Shown: piece after piece, positions 8,334 to 16,602 of the stretch | Layout of the letters: each line of letters opens with the position of its first letter | Position numbering within the stretch: the stretch's first letter is position 1 | Source: an uncultured Prevotellaceae bacterium | GTDB taxonomy: Bacteria > Bacteroidota > Bacteroidia > Bacteroidales > Bacteroidaceae | Assembly (NCBI GenBank): GCA_937910905.1 | Contig: CALEPV010000044.1 | Span: 1 to 64,000 of the forward strand | Direction: 5' to 3' | DNA: 64,000 nucleotides | The notes under the pieces: generated by a model | Seen by the model: the letters and a program-made list of their open reading frames with translations, nothing else | Told to the model about the DNA's origin: nothing | Databases searched by the model: none | Made by a program: the position numbers and the translations under genes

Positions 8334-9995
8334 ATGGAAAAGAAGAATCTAATCATTGCTGCCTTAGCAGCAGTAGCCCTTCAGGCTGGTTTTACATCGT
8401 GCTCAAACGACAGCGACGATGACAACAACAGCAGTAGTAACAACCAGATAGACCTGACCAATGTCGTCAACGACGACCAGAGCGCGCTGTCGCTCGTCAA
8501 CGGTGTCTACAGCCACTGGCAGCCGCTGTCGTCGTCGTTCTCGTTCATCATCGAGCTGAACTCCAACAAGCTCATCTCGTTTGAAGGCGAGGAGAGCGAG
8601 GCCGGTCCCGTGAACAGCCGTTTCGAACAGCAGCCCGACACGTGGTATCAGGTAAAGATTTTCAACCACCTGTTGCTCGGCGTGGCTCAGGACAACGAGG
8701 CCATCACAACCGTCAAGAACTCACTGCAGGCCGGTAAGGTGACTCAGGCCGGCTACAATGCCGCCGTTGGTAAGGCCAAGCTGTTGCGTGGTTTGGCCTA
8801 TCTGAAGCTGGTGCAGCTGTGGGGCGAGGTCCCCGTGTTCACTGAGGAGGGCGGTTCAACGACGGAGCGCCGCCCGATAGACGACGTGTTCAACCAGATA
8901 GTCAGCGACCTGACTGATGCCGAGACGCTGTTGAAGGACTACGACGGCGACCCGCGCGTGCCGTCGAAGCAGGCTGCCCAGGCGCTGTTAGCACGCACCT
9001 ATCTCGTCTGGGGCGACAATCCGCTGACGGCTGCCGAGGTGCAGGCTATTGCCAACACGCAGACCGACCCTGTGTTCACCAAGACCGACTCGCGGCTGGA
9101 GAAAGCTGTGGAGTATGCTGACAAGGTCATCAGCAGCGGCCGTCTGACCCTCGACCCCGATTATGCTAAGCTCTTCGGCCGCGACTATGAGTCGAACAAG
9201 CGCGGCACCAACGAGCACCTGTTCACCATAGCCCACGACGGCGACAAGAACGACGCGCAGGGCAACCACCAGACGCACTGCTCGTGGACATTCCCCTTCC
9301 AGAACGGTGAGAACGGCCGAGGCTACAGCCAGAACCACACTGAGGTGGCCGACGACAATCTCTTCGATGACTGGAAAGCCGAACAGCCTGCCGACAAGCG
9401 ACTGGCCGCGACCTATCTGACGGAAGTCAGGAACCCCGAGGACGGACTGACCTATCACTACTACTCGCCCGTCTATACGCCCATCAACGGCAAGGGTGTG
9501 GACCAGAGCTATGATGACGCCGAAAACCTGGAGATTACGCAGAACTCCGTCGACCGCATCGAGATACGCTATGCCGAGGTGCTGCTGACCAAGGCTGAGG
9601 CCCTGGTGCAGCTGGGCCGTAACAGCGAGGCTGCCGAACCCTTCAACCAACTGCGCCGACGTGCCGGCATCGAGACTGTGGCTGCACCGACGTTCGACCA
9701 GATCAAGCGTGAGTGGGACTATGAGTTCACCTACGAGCAGTTCTCGCTCCTGAACTCGCTGCGCTGGAAGAATCTCGTCTCGTCGGTCAGGAAGGTGGCT
9801 GGCTACAAGCACTACTCCGACAGCTGGAAGTCGCTTGCCGACTACACCAGCGACCAGGAGGCCTACTTCCAGAAGATTCACAACCATCTGCAGGCTAAAT
9901 ATAATAATGTACGCGGCAAGCACTATCGCCAGCCCATCCCCACAGGCCTGAGCGGCGAGGACCTTGGCATCGAGCCGCAGAACCCCGGATACTAA
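8334..9995 (+). CDS. SusD/RagB-family outer-membrane lipoprotein
   Basis: Surface lipoprotein that caps a SusC receptor and helps capture its ligand. The 553-residue protein has a lipoprotein signal ending in the lipobox FTSC, followed by an acidic Asp/Asn/Ser stretch (SNDSDDDN) typical of surface-export signals in Bacteroidota. The SusD helical-repeat features are visible: KAKLLRGLAYLKLVQLWGEV near residue 145, QAAQALLARTYLVW, RYAEVLLTKAEALVQLGR and the C-terminal RQPIPTG. It has its own regulated promoter. It is followed after 9 bp by a FixH-like lipoprotein and then by a copper-type receptor, so the four genes probably form one transcript. The likely partner receptor is at 2094-5021. Confidence 0.92.
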   Translation: MEKKNLIIAALAAVALQAGFTSCSNDSDDDNNSSSNNQIDLTNVVNDDQSALSLVNGVYSHWQPLSSSFSFIIELNSNKLISFEGEESEAGPVNSRFEQQPDTWYQVKIFNHLLLGVAQDNEAITTVKNSLQAGKVTQAGYNAAVGKAKLLRGLAYLKLVQLWGEVPVFTEEGGSTTERRPIDDVFNQIVSDLTDAETLLKDYDGDPRVPSKQAAQALLARTYLVWGDNPLTAAEVQAIANTQTDPVFTKTDSRLEKAVEYADKVISSGRLTLDPDYAKLFGRDYESNKRGTNEHLFTIAHDGDKNDAQGNHQTHCSWTFPFQNGENGRGYSQNHTEVADDNLFDDWKAEQPADKRLAATYLTEVRNPEDGLTYHYYSPVYTPINGKGVDQSYDDAENLEITQNSVDRIEIRYAEVLLTKAEALVQLGRNSEAAEPFNQLRRRAGIETVAAPTFDQIKREWDYEFTYEQFSLLNSLRWKNLVSSVRKVAGYKHYSDSWKSLADYTSDQEAYFQKIHNHLQAKYNNVRGKHYRQPIPTGLSGEDLGIEPQNPGY

Positions 9996-10004
9996 ACGAA
10001 GGCG

Positions 10005-10931
10005 ATGATGAGGAAGTGGACTATCTACGTGATGGCAGCACTGATAGGTGCTGCCGTCACATCCTGCAACTCGAACGATGATGCAGGCGTGGCAGAGATT
10101 GAGATTCCGGGCGTGACCATCGACGGCGACATTGACTGCTGTTCGGCCGAGGAGGCCCTACAGGTGTACAGGTTCCTACAGACGGTGCACATCGTGCCGG
10201 AGCTTTCTACTGTGGTCGACGGCAAGTACAACGTGTTTGCCTACTCCCGGACAGGCACGTTCCATACGGGCTACAACGAGCTCTACTTCGTGGCCACCAA
10301 GAAGCTGACGGGCAACTACGTCAAGCAGTTCGACGTCGAGGGCCTCTCGCCGCTGATGGAGATGGCGGCCATGAACATGAAGCACAGTGCGCCGGCGGCG
10401 GCCTCGGCAGTGAGCCTCGACGACCAGCACTTAGCCGTGAAGCGCGCCTGGGTGTCGTTCCTCATGGACGGCGAGTGGACCTTCGGCTACAACGCCCGTG
10501 TGCTCGGAGCTACTGGCGGCGTGGAGCAGGCGGCACTCAGCGTCGGCAGTCAGGGCGACGGCCAGCAGTGGCTCAAGTCGTTCAAGACTGGCGGCCAGAC
10601 TTACTACCTGTCGCTGGTGACGCCCACCGACTGGCAGACGGGCACGAACACCATCCGGGCCTACGTGTCGCAGAAAGGCAGTGTGGCTACAGAGGCTTAC
10701 CCCCTGGCAGCACAGCAGTTCACCATCGACATTGACCCACGGATGCCTGACATGGGCAACCACACGTCGCCCGACAACCAGCCGCTGACCCGCCAGACCG
10801 ACGGCAGCTACGAAGGCACCATCAACCTGACGATGACAGGCCTGTGGCGCATCTACCTGACGGTGCGCGACCTGGCTGGCAACGTCGTGGCCGGTGGCGA
10901 CGAGACCCTCTTTTGGGACGTGATATTGTAA
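10005..10931 (+). CDS. Met/His-rich FixH/YtkA-like lipoprotein, putative metal binder
   Basis: 308 residues with a lipoprotein signal (lipobox VTSC) and two similar halves. Each half has a Met/His-rich stretch: PLMEMAAMNMKHSAP (about 116-130) and PRMPDMGNHTSP (about 245-256). The second has the PxMxM...H..SP pattern of FixH/YtkA-like and CopC-like domains, which bind copper through methionines and histidine, and ends in a beta-rich GLWRIYLTVRD strand. That two-domain reading is by eye. Its position between a SusD-like gene and an OprC-like receptor suggests a surface or periplasmic copper-binding partner for the receptor. Family membership is likely; the copper role is inferred. Confidence 0.68.
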   Translation: MMRKWTIYVMAALIGAAVTSCNSNDDAGVAEIEIPGVTIDGDIDCCSAEEALQVYRFLQTVHIVPELSTVVDGKYNVFAYSRTGTFHTGYNELYFVATKKLTGNYVKQFDVEGLSPLMEMAAMNMKHSAPAAASAVSLDDQHLAVKRAWVSFLMDGEWTFGYNARVLGATGGVEQAALSVGSQGDGQQWLKSFKTGGQTYYLSLVTPTDWQTGTNTIRAYVSQKGSVATEAYPLAAQQFTIDIDPRMPDMGNHTSPDNQPLTRQTDGSYEGTINLTMTGLWRIYLTVRDLAGNVVAGGDETLFWDVIL

Positions 10932-10971
10932 TTGGGAATTGAGAATTGACAATTGATAATTGAGAATTAAG
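10930..10971 (+). repeat. AATTGAGAATT-type dispersed microrepeat between two genes
   Basis: The gap before the receptor gene is made almost wholly of overlapping units of AATTGACAATTGAGAATT type. The same unit lies in frame in the following gene (11394-11430), in the SusC-like gene (4245-4276, reverse orientation) and before a thioredoxin-like gene (42573-42611). Confidence 0.7.
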
Positions 10972-10973
10972 TC

Positions 10974-12965
10974 ATGCTGGCGACTGTTTTGCTAACTTCC
11001 ATATTGACGGCCGACACGGTGGCCGACCGGGCACAGAACCTGGACGAAGTGGTCATCGTGTCGGCGGCGGGGCGAGGAAAGAAGCGTTCTGCCAAGGGGC
11101 AGGTGGCCAGCATCGACGAGCACTTGCAGCAACTCTCGGGCGTCAACCTGATCAGGCGAGGTTCCTACGCCTGGGAGCCTACAGTGAACAACATGCAGAC
11201 GGAGCGGCTCTCGACGACCATCGACGGCATGAAGATTTTCTACGCCTGCACCGACAAGATGGACCCCGTGACCTCGTATGTGGAGAGCGGCAACCTGCAG
11301 AGCATCAGTCTCAGCAGCGGTCTCGACGGCAACCCGCAGGCCACGGGCAACATCGGCGGCAGCCTCGACCTGCGGCTCCGCAAGGCGGGCTTTGATAATG
11401 GACAATTGACAATTGAGAATGGACAATCGCCCTTGCACCTCAATGCCACGGCAGGCCACGAGTGGAATGGCCATGTGCAGGTCTACGGTGCCGACGCCGC
11501 CCACTCTTCGCACCGCCTGTACGTCAACGGCGGCGTCTTCTACCGCCATGCCGACAACTACACGGTAGGCGGCGGCCGTGAGCTGCCTTTCTCGCAGTTC
11601 CGGAAGGTCAACGTCTTCGGCAACGTCGGGGCCAGGCTGGCCGAGCACGACATTGTGGAGGCAACTGTCATCTTCGACCGCGCCACAGACGTGGGCTATC
11701 CCGCCCTGAATATGGATGTGGCACGGGCTGAGGGCTTCATCACGTCGGCCTCCTACAAGCATCTCTTTGACGAGGCCTCCCTGTTGCAGACATGGGAGAC
11801 GAAACTCTACTACAACCACATCGTCCACGAGATGGACGACACCCACAGGCCTGACGTGGAGATTCACATGGATATGCCGGGGCGCAGCCAGACGGCAGGA
11901 CTCTACAGTCTGCTGACCGCCGCAGGCAGCCGCCACAGCTGCCAGCTGAACTACGACCTCTACTACAACCGCCTGCTGGCCGACATGACGATGTACCCCG
12001 GCGGCGCGGCACCGATGTATATGGTGACGTGGCCCGACGTGGGCACGCTCTGCACGGGGCTGGCGCTGGCCGACGACATCACGCTGACTGACTGCCAGCA
12101 TCTGCGCCTCTCAGCCAAACTGGCCTGGCAGGCGCAGCGGCTGAACAGCGACGAGGGCTATCACGCCCTGCGGGTGTTCTTCCCCACGATGAACGACAGT
12201 TACCGGCAGACCACCGCCCGGCTGGCCGCCAACTACCGACTGGCGGTCGGGCGCTGGGAGCTGGGTGTCGGGGCAGGCTGGGGCAGCCGTGCACCGACGG
12301 TGACCGAGGCCTACGGCTACTACCTGAACAACACCTTCGACCGCTACGACTACATGGGCAACCCGTCGCTTAGCAACGAGTCGGCCGTCGAGCTGAACGC
12401 CGCGCTCCAGTTCTCTGCCTCACAGTCGTTACGGTTCAAGGTCCAGGGTAACGCCTTTTTCTTCCACAACTACATCATCGGCCAGTTTGAGACGCGGCTC
12501 AGTCCGATGACCGTCGGTGCCGAAGGTGTCAAGGTGTACGGTAACCTGCCGCACGCCACGATTACCAATCTGTCGTTCACCGCCGACTGGCAGCCACTGA
12601 AGTGGTTCAGCTGGCAGGCTGGGGCAGCCTACGCCACTGGCCGCGATGCCGACGGCGACCCACTGCCCCTCATTGCCCCGCTGGCGTGGCACAACACGCT
12701 CAACCTCCGCCTTCAGCCCTTCACCCTCCACCTGACAATAAAAGGAAACGCCCGTCAGAGGGACTACGGTGCCAAATACGGAGAAAGCGAGACGGCAGGC
12801 TGGACGGTCTGCAACGTCAGTGCTGAATGGGCTGCTACCGACAAGCTGACCGTCCGTGCCGGTGTTGAGAACATCTTCGACAAGCACTACTCATCATACG
12901 CCGACTGGAACGGAATACCGCAGAAAGGACGCAATATTTACCTGAATTTTACGTTTGAATGGTAA
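10974..12965 (+). CDS. TonB-dependent receptor of the OprC/NosA copper type
   Basis: 663-residue outer-membrane receptor with a short signal peptide, TonB box (LDEVVIVSAAG), plug domain and a beta barrel ending IYLNFTFEW with the usual terminal aromatic residue. In the plug, IFYACTDKMDPVTSYVESG (88-106) matches the CPNRMDPPTSY region of OprC/NosA receptors and keeps CxxxM as C92 and M96. In an extracellular-loop region, NHIVHEMDD keeps HxM as H285 and M287. In OprC these two motifs form the copper site. I therefore predict copper uptake. A microrepeat is inserted in frame at 11394-11430 (NGQLTIENGQ). The gene follows the FixH-like lipoprotein and precedes a symporter. Confidence 0.8.
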   Translation: MLATVLLTSILTADTVADRAQNLDEVVIVSAAGRGKKRSAKGQVASIDEHLQQLSGVNLIRRGSYAWEPTVNNMQTERLSTTIDGMKIFYACTDKMDPVTSYVESGNLQSISLSSGLDGNPQATGNIGGSLDLRLRKAGFDNGQLTIENGQSPLHLNATAGHEWNGHVQVYGADAAHSSHRLYVNGGVFYRHADNYTVGGGRELPFSQFRKVNVFGNVGARLAEHDIVEATVIFDRATDVGYPALNMDVARAEGFITSASYKHLFDEASLLQTWETKLYYNHIVHEMDDTHRPDVEIHMDMPGRSQTAGLYSLLTAAGSRHSCQLNYDLYYNRLLADMTMYPGGAAPMYMVTWPDVGTLCTGLALADDITLTDCQHLRLSAKLAWQAQRLNSDEGYHALRVFFPTMNDSYRQTTARLAANYRLAVGRWELGVGAGWGSRAPTVTEAYGYYLNNTFDRYDYMGNPSLSNESAVELNAALQFSASQSLRFKVQGNAFFFHNYIIGQFETRLSPMTVGAEGVKVYGNLPHATITNLSFTADWQPLKWFSWQAGAAYATGRDADGDPLPLIAPLAWHNTLNLRLQPFTLHLTIKGNARQRDYGAKYGESETAGWTVCNVSAEWAATDKLTVRAGVENIFDKHYSSYADWNGIPQKGRNIYLNFTFEW

Positions 12966-12978
12966 AGATAGAAGCAAG

Positions 12979-14190
12979 ATGAAGAATACGTTAATATGGT
13001 TAGGTGCACTCGTCGTGGGTGCCGTCTTAGGCCTCCTGGGCCTGCAGTGGGTCGACCAGCTGGCCGACTTTGTCGCCGTCATCTTCACACGGCTGTTCCA
13101 GCTACTGGCGGTGCCCACCATCGTGCTGGCCGTCATTACGACGTTTGCGACGTTTGGCTCCAAAGGGTCGGGACGCATCTTCGGTCGTACGCTGACCTAT
13201 ACCCTGTTGACGACGCTGGCCGCCGCCCTCGTCGGGGCGGTGCTCTACGTCGTTGTTTCGCCCGGCAACCTGCCTGCCGAGGCTGTTTCACAGGCGCAGG
13301 AGACTACAGACGCTGCCCCCGTGCTGTCGTATTATGACCATCTCATCAATCTGATTCCCAACAACATCGTCAAGCCCTTTCTTGAGGGCAATGTCCTCTC
13401 GCTGTTGCTCTTGGCCTTTGCCGTCGGCATTGCCCTTTCGCGACTGCCTGAGACTGAAAACAAGGCGGTAGTCGTTAAGGGCCTGCTCGGACTTCAGGAG
13501 CTGCTCTTCCTGCTTATCCGCTGGCTCGTCTGGGCGCTGCCCGTCGGCATCGTGGCCTTTGCCGCACAGCTGTCGGCCCAACTGTCGGCGGGTGTCATTG
13601 CCGGCTCATTAGGCCGCTATGTGCTGGTCGTCCTGGGCGGCAACGTCGTGCAGTTCTTCATCGTGCTGCCCTTGTTCCTCCTGGCGCGCGGCCTCAACCC
13701 GCTGCGCGTGTTGCGTGCCATGAGCCCGGCGGTGCTGATGGCCCTGTTCACCAAGAGCAGTGCCGCCACGCTGCCCGTCACGATGGAGAGTGCCGAGCGG
13801 CGGCTTGGCGTGAAGACTCAGGTGGCGCGCTTCGTGTTGCCCGTCTGCACGACCATCAACATGAACGGCTGTGCCGCCTTCATTCTCGTCACGTCGCTCT
13901 TTGTCATGCAGCAGGGCGGTACGCCTATTACGCTGGCTACCATCGCCGCTTGGCTGTTCGTCAGCGTCTTTGCCGCCGTCGGCAATGCCGGTGTTCCTAT
14001 GGGCTGCTACTTCCTGACGTTCTCGCTCATGTCGGCCATCGGGGCTCCCGTCGCCGTCTTAGGACTCATCCTGCCTATCTACACGATTATCGACATGGTG
14101 GAGACGGCCGAGAACGTGTGGTCCGACTCTTGTGTCTGCGCCATGACCAGTCACGATATCGAGGACTCACGCCAAAGTTCGCCGATTTAG
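12979..14190 (+). CDS. Dicarboxylate/amino acid:cation symporter (DAACS family)
   Basis: 403-residue inner-membrane transporter of the Glt/DctA fold. Family marks are the serine-rich reentrant loop TKSSAATLP (about 260), the NMNG motif in TM7 (TTINMNGCAAF, usually NMDG) and the second hairpin VGNAGVPMG. Eight or so hydrophobic segments are visible. The ATG at 12979 fits the family start (MKNTLIWLG); a TTG 24 bp upstream would overlap the previous gene. Aspartate, glutamate or dicarboxylates are the usual substrates. The NMNG in place of NMDG may change substrate preference. It is the last gene of the putative copper locus, and what it contributes there is unclear. Confidence 0.85.
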   Translation: MKNTLIWLGALVVGAVLGLLGLQWVDQLADFVAVIFTRLFQLLAVPTIVLAVITTFATFGSKGSGRIFGRTLTYTLLTTLAAALVGAVLYVVVSPGNLPAEAVSQAQETTDAAPVLSYYDHLINLIPNNIVKPFLEGNVLSLLLLAFAVGIALSRLPETENKAVVVKGLLGLQELLFLLIRWLVWALPVGIVAFAAQLSAQLSAGVIAGSLGRYVLVVLGGNVVQFFIVLPLFLLARGLNPLRVLRAMSPAVLMALFTKSSAATLPVTMESAERRLGVKTQVARFVLPVCTTINMNGCAAFILVTSLFVMQQGGTPITLATIAAWLFVSVFAAVGNAGVPMGCYFLTFSLMSAIGAPVAVLGLILPIYTIIDMVETAENVWSDSCVCAMTSHDIEDSRQSSPI

Positions 14191-14197
14191 TTGCACT

Positions 14198-14534
14198 CCT
14201 GCACTGACCACTGACCGTCAGCCACTTACAGCCCTTTTCGTTACCAAAAACCTGCACTGAAACCTGCTCAGAACCTGCACTGACTCACGTCAGTCGCGGC
14301 GTTCCGTCTCGCCGTGTCAGTCCAGTCACCGTCTTTCGAGCCTTGAAAATATGTTTTTCATGGCTTGAAAATCAAATTTTCAAGCCCCGTCGAAAAACCT
14401 GACTGGCTTCTTAAAATAAGTTAACGCCACTTTTCCCAGCCCAGCCGCCTCAGTGCAGGAAAACGCCAGAATCAGTGCAGGAAAAACAACGAAAAAGTCG
14501 GCCTAACTACCTCATAATCAGTAGTCAGTGCAGG
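14198..14534. repeat. Symmetric CCTGCACTGA / TCAGTGCAGG repeat region
   Basis: CCTGCACTGA occurs at 14198, 14251 and 14274. Its reverse complement TCAGTGCAGG occurs at 14450, 14472 and 14525. All left copies point one way and all right copies the other, around the hairpin at 14362-14386. A further half copy (AGTGCAGGAAAA) follows the last unit. Confidence 0.65.
14362..14386. repeat. Perfect 11-bp hairpin at the centre of the repeat region
   Basis: GGCTTGAAAAT, a 3-nt loop CAA, then ATTTTCAAGCC. The upstream text TTGAAAATATGTTTTTCA (14343-14360) is a related imperfect dyad. No U-tract follows on either strand, so it is not a standard terminator. Confidence 0.6.
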
Positions 14535-14690
14535 AAGTGCAGGAAAATTTCCAGACAATCCAAGTGACCAAAGACTCAGCTGTTTTTTTGGTCTCGTCAT
14601 TCTATCTCCTTGACACAAATTGCCACCAAAGCCAATTATGCTACACCTTCAAGCCTACAAAGCGATAATAGGCAATTGACATACCACACG

Positions 14691-14719
14691 GGGCAGGACG
14701 ATTGTTTCCTGCCCTTTTT
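14691..14719 (+). terminator. Predicted intrinsic terminator
   Basis: Stem GGGCAGGA/TCCTGCCC with an 8-nt loop, followed directly by TTTTT on the plus strand. No gene ends nearby (the symporter stops 500 bp upstream), so it may end a long transcript or an unrecognised small RNA, and it insulates the toxin-antitoxin promoter. Confidence 0.65.
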
Positions 14720-14751
14720 CTTGAAGTGTTAAAATTATCCTTCTAAGATAA

Positions 14752-14799
14752 AATAATTACCATAAAAAGTAATTATTCCAAAATTTATTTGTATCTTTG
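14752..14799 (+). promoter_or_regulatory. Operator and promoter of the toxin-antitoxin pair
   Basis: A perfect 9-bp inverted repeat AATAATTAC (14752-14760) and GTAATTATT (14769-14777) lies just upstream of the -7 box TATCTTTG (14792-14799) and covers the -33 position. This is the layout expected for autoregulation by the HTH antitoxin encoded second. Confidence 0.7.
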
Positions 14800-14819
14800 C
14801 ATCTGTAAACGATTTAATC

Positions 14820-15299
14820 ATGGCAACAGCAACAATCCAGTCAGTAACCCAGACAGAGAAGGCAGGACTTTTCACAATATGCTTTGAGGGCGATAGTTAC
14901 AACGAGTTCCAGAAGTTCATAACAAAGAGCGATGAAGATGTGGAGCTTCTGCCCGACCTGCAAGAGATACTTCGCGTTATACGCCGTATGGTAGAAGAAC
15001 TTGGCTTTCTCGAAAGGCTTTTCAGGCCAGAGGGCAAGATGAGAGACAGGGTGGCGGCAATACCCGTGACATCAAACAAACTACGCCTTTATTGCCTGCG
15101 TCTGTCCGACGGTGTGCTTATTGTCGGTAATGGCGGGCGCAAAAAGACACGCACATACAACGAGAGCGACGAACTGAGCGGCTACGTGCTGACATTGCAG
15201 AAACTTGACGCATTGCTGAGAGCAGCCGAGAAGAAAGGCGTTATCAGCATTGAGAATACAACGATAGCAGGCATTGATGATAAAACGTTTGACATATGA
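14820..15299 (+). CDS. Putative RelE/HigB- or Gp49-like toxin
   Basis: 159-residue cytosolic protein. The middle and end (DRVAAIPVTSNKLRLYCLRL, then DGVLIVGNGGRKKTR, then LQKLDALLRAAEKKGVI) resemble HigB/Gp49-like toxins, which are often ribosome-dependent mRNA interferases. The N-terminal 60 residues are an acidic extension that I do not recognise. The stop overlaps the start of the HTH gene by 4 nt (ATGA), so the pair is translationally coupled in toxin-first order, as in higBA. The toxin role rests on gene pairing and weak similarity and is not certain. Confidence 0.62.
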   Translation: MATATIQSVTQTEKAGLFTICFEGDSYNEFQKFITKSDEDVELLPDLQEILRVIRRMVEELGFLERLFRPEGKMRDRVAAIPVTSNKLRLYCLRLSDGVLIVGNGGRKKTRTYNESDELSGYVLTLQKLDALLRAAEKKGVISIENTTIAGIDDKTFDI

Positions 15300-15574
15300 A
15301 ACACGCAGAAGAAACCGAGCGGATGTTCCTCAAAATAACAGATGAGACACCCGACGAAATCAAGATGAAGGTGGACTGGTCGCTTGACATTTCCACTGCA
15401 ATAGATGAAGCCCTGCACAAGAAGCGGATGACGCAAAAGGAGTTGGCAGCAAGGTTAGGCACTTCCCCTGCATCCGTTCATTCATGGCTCGGCGGCACCC
15501 ATAATTTCACGCTATCGACATTGGCACGTATTTCCGCAGTGCTGGGTGTGCCTCTCATATCAGTGGTGAAGTGA
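15296..15574 (+). CDS. XRE-family HTH protein, putative antitoxin
   Basis: 92 residues with a Cro/C1-type helix-turn-helix in the C-terminal half: MTQKELAARLGTSPASVHSW, then LGG, LSTLARISAVLGVPL. The N-terminal 35 residues are acidic and probably wrap the partner toxin. The start codon overlaps the preceding stop. It probably represses its own promoter through the dyad at 14752-14777. No further gene is visible between here and 15829. Confidence 0.78.
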   Translation: MKHAEETERMFLKITDETPDEIKMKVDWSLDISTAIDEALHKKRMTQKELAARLGTSPASVHSWLGGTHNFTLSTLARISAVLGVPLISVVK

Positions 15575-15828
15575 GAAAAGCAATCTGACAAAAAAGGGAT
15601 GGGATTCACAATTGGGCCAACATCCCAATAACAAGTTGTGTAATCGGATTGACTTTGCCATCTGCCTGCAGAGTTTCAGGCCCATTTTGGGGTATATAGA
15701 GAGATACATGACCTGTCAGCTATAGTATCAAGAGCGTTCAAAAAGATTAAAATGATTACGACTCACTTCCGACACGTCGCCGTCGAGACAGAGGCACATT
15801 TCATTTCAAAGATTACCTATCAAGGTGG

Positions 15829-16602
15829 TTAGCGCCCTCGGAAGGCTTCGTGGGTCATCTCGACGGCAAGGGTCTGACGCCTGAAGTCGGCGAACGAGAG
15901 GAAGTCCAGTCCGCGGTGGGGCCGGCGGGTGCCCCATGAGTTTTTCATGACAAAGTACTTCTTGCCGTCGTCGTCGCGGGCAATGCCGACGATGGACATG
16001 GCGTGGCTGCGGCTCTCCCAGCAGACGCCGTGGTGGCGGCGCACGGCGTGCTCGGTCTTCTTGAGCAGCGTGTCGATGTGAATGTTCAGGAAGCGCTGGC
16101 GCAGCCAGTTGTCGGGCAGGTTGAGCGTCACCTCCTGGTTGTAGGGCTCGTCGGCGGTGCTGGTCAGGCTGACGTACTCGTCGGGGGCACAGACGCTGCG
16201 GGCAAACTCCTGCGGCGTGTACTCGGCGCCGTACATGAAGACGTAGCGCGGCGCCGGCGTCTCGACCGTCCGCATGGCGTCGTAGGCCACGATGCCGTAT
16301 TTCTGGATGAGGGCCAGCAGCGTGGCGCCCATGCCGCGTTGGTTTGACGGAGCCTGGGGTTCGCGTTCGAGCATCTTCTCGATATAGGCGGGCGCCAGGT
16401 TGACGGAGTCGCCCCAGCGCAGGTGCTCGGTCTCGATGGCGGCCAGCATGGCGTAGGCCCAGCAGAGCTGCGAGCCGCCCTGGTTCTTGATGGGTGTCAT
16501 GGGGTTCATGACCTCATAGACGTAATGCATCGTCGGCTGCTGGGTGCAACCGACGATGCATAGTAGTAGTGCTAAGCACGAAAGACGTACTAACGTTTTC
16601 AA
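15829..16602 (-). CDS. Papain-like (C1 family) cysteine peptidase lipoprotein
   Basis: 257-residue exported lipoprotein with signal sequence MKTLVRLSCLALLLCIVGC and the lipobox cysteine at residue 19. The C1 catalytic set is visible: Gln and Cys in NQGGSQLCWAYAM, His in SRSHAMSIVG, Asn in KNSWG. The start is a TTG placed directly after the tsf stop with no gap (TAA TTG AAA). The next ATG lies beyond the lipobox and would lose the signal, so TTG is preferred. It is probably co-transcribed with tsf. The target and reason for this linkage are unknown. Confidence 0.82.
   Translation of the reverse strand: MKTLVRLSCLALLLCIVGCTQQPTMHYVYEVMNPMTPIKNQGGSQLCWAYAMLAAIETEHLRWGDSVNLAPAYIEKMLEREPQAPSNQRGMGATLLALIQKYGIVAYDAMRTVETPAPRYVFMYGAEYTPQEFARSVCAPDEYVSLTSTADEPYNQEVTLNLPDNWLRQRFLNIHIDTLLKKTEHAVRRHHGVCWESRSHAMSIVGIARDDDGKKYFVMKNSWGTRRPHRGLDFLSFADFRRQTLAVEMTHEAFRGR

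Larger units (their letters stand above)
14191..14819. other. 629-bp gene-free region with symmetric repeats, terminator and toxin-antitoxin promoter
   Basis: No credible gene is present. The region holds three CCTGCACTGA units on the left and three TCAGTGCAGG units on the right of a central hairpin, then a rho-independent-type terminator (14691-14719), and then the operator and promoter of the toxin-antitoxin pair. Confidence 0.6.

Noticed and set aside
12955..12978. TTG start for the symporter, overlapping the receptor gene
   Set aside because: The ATG at 12979 gives the usual family N-terminus directly before the first membrane span.
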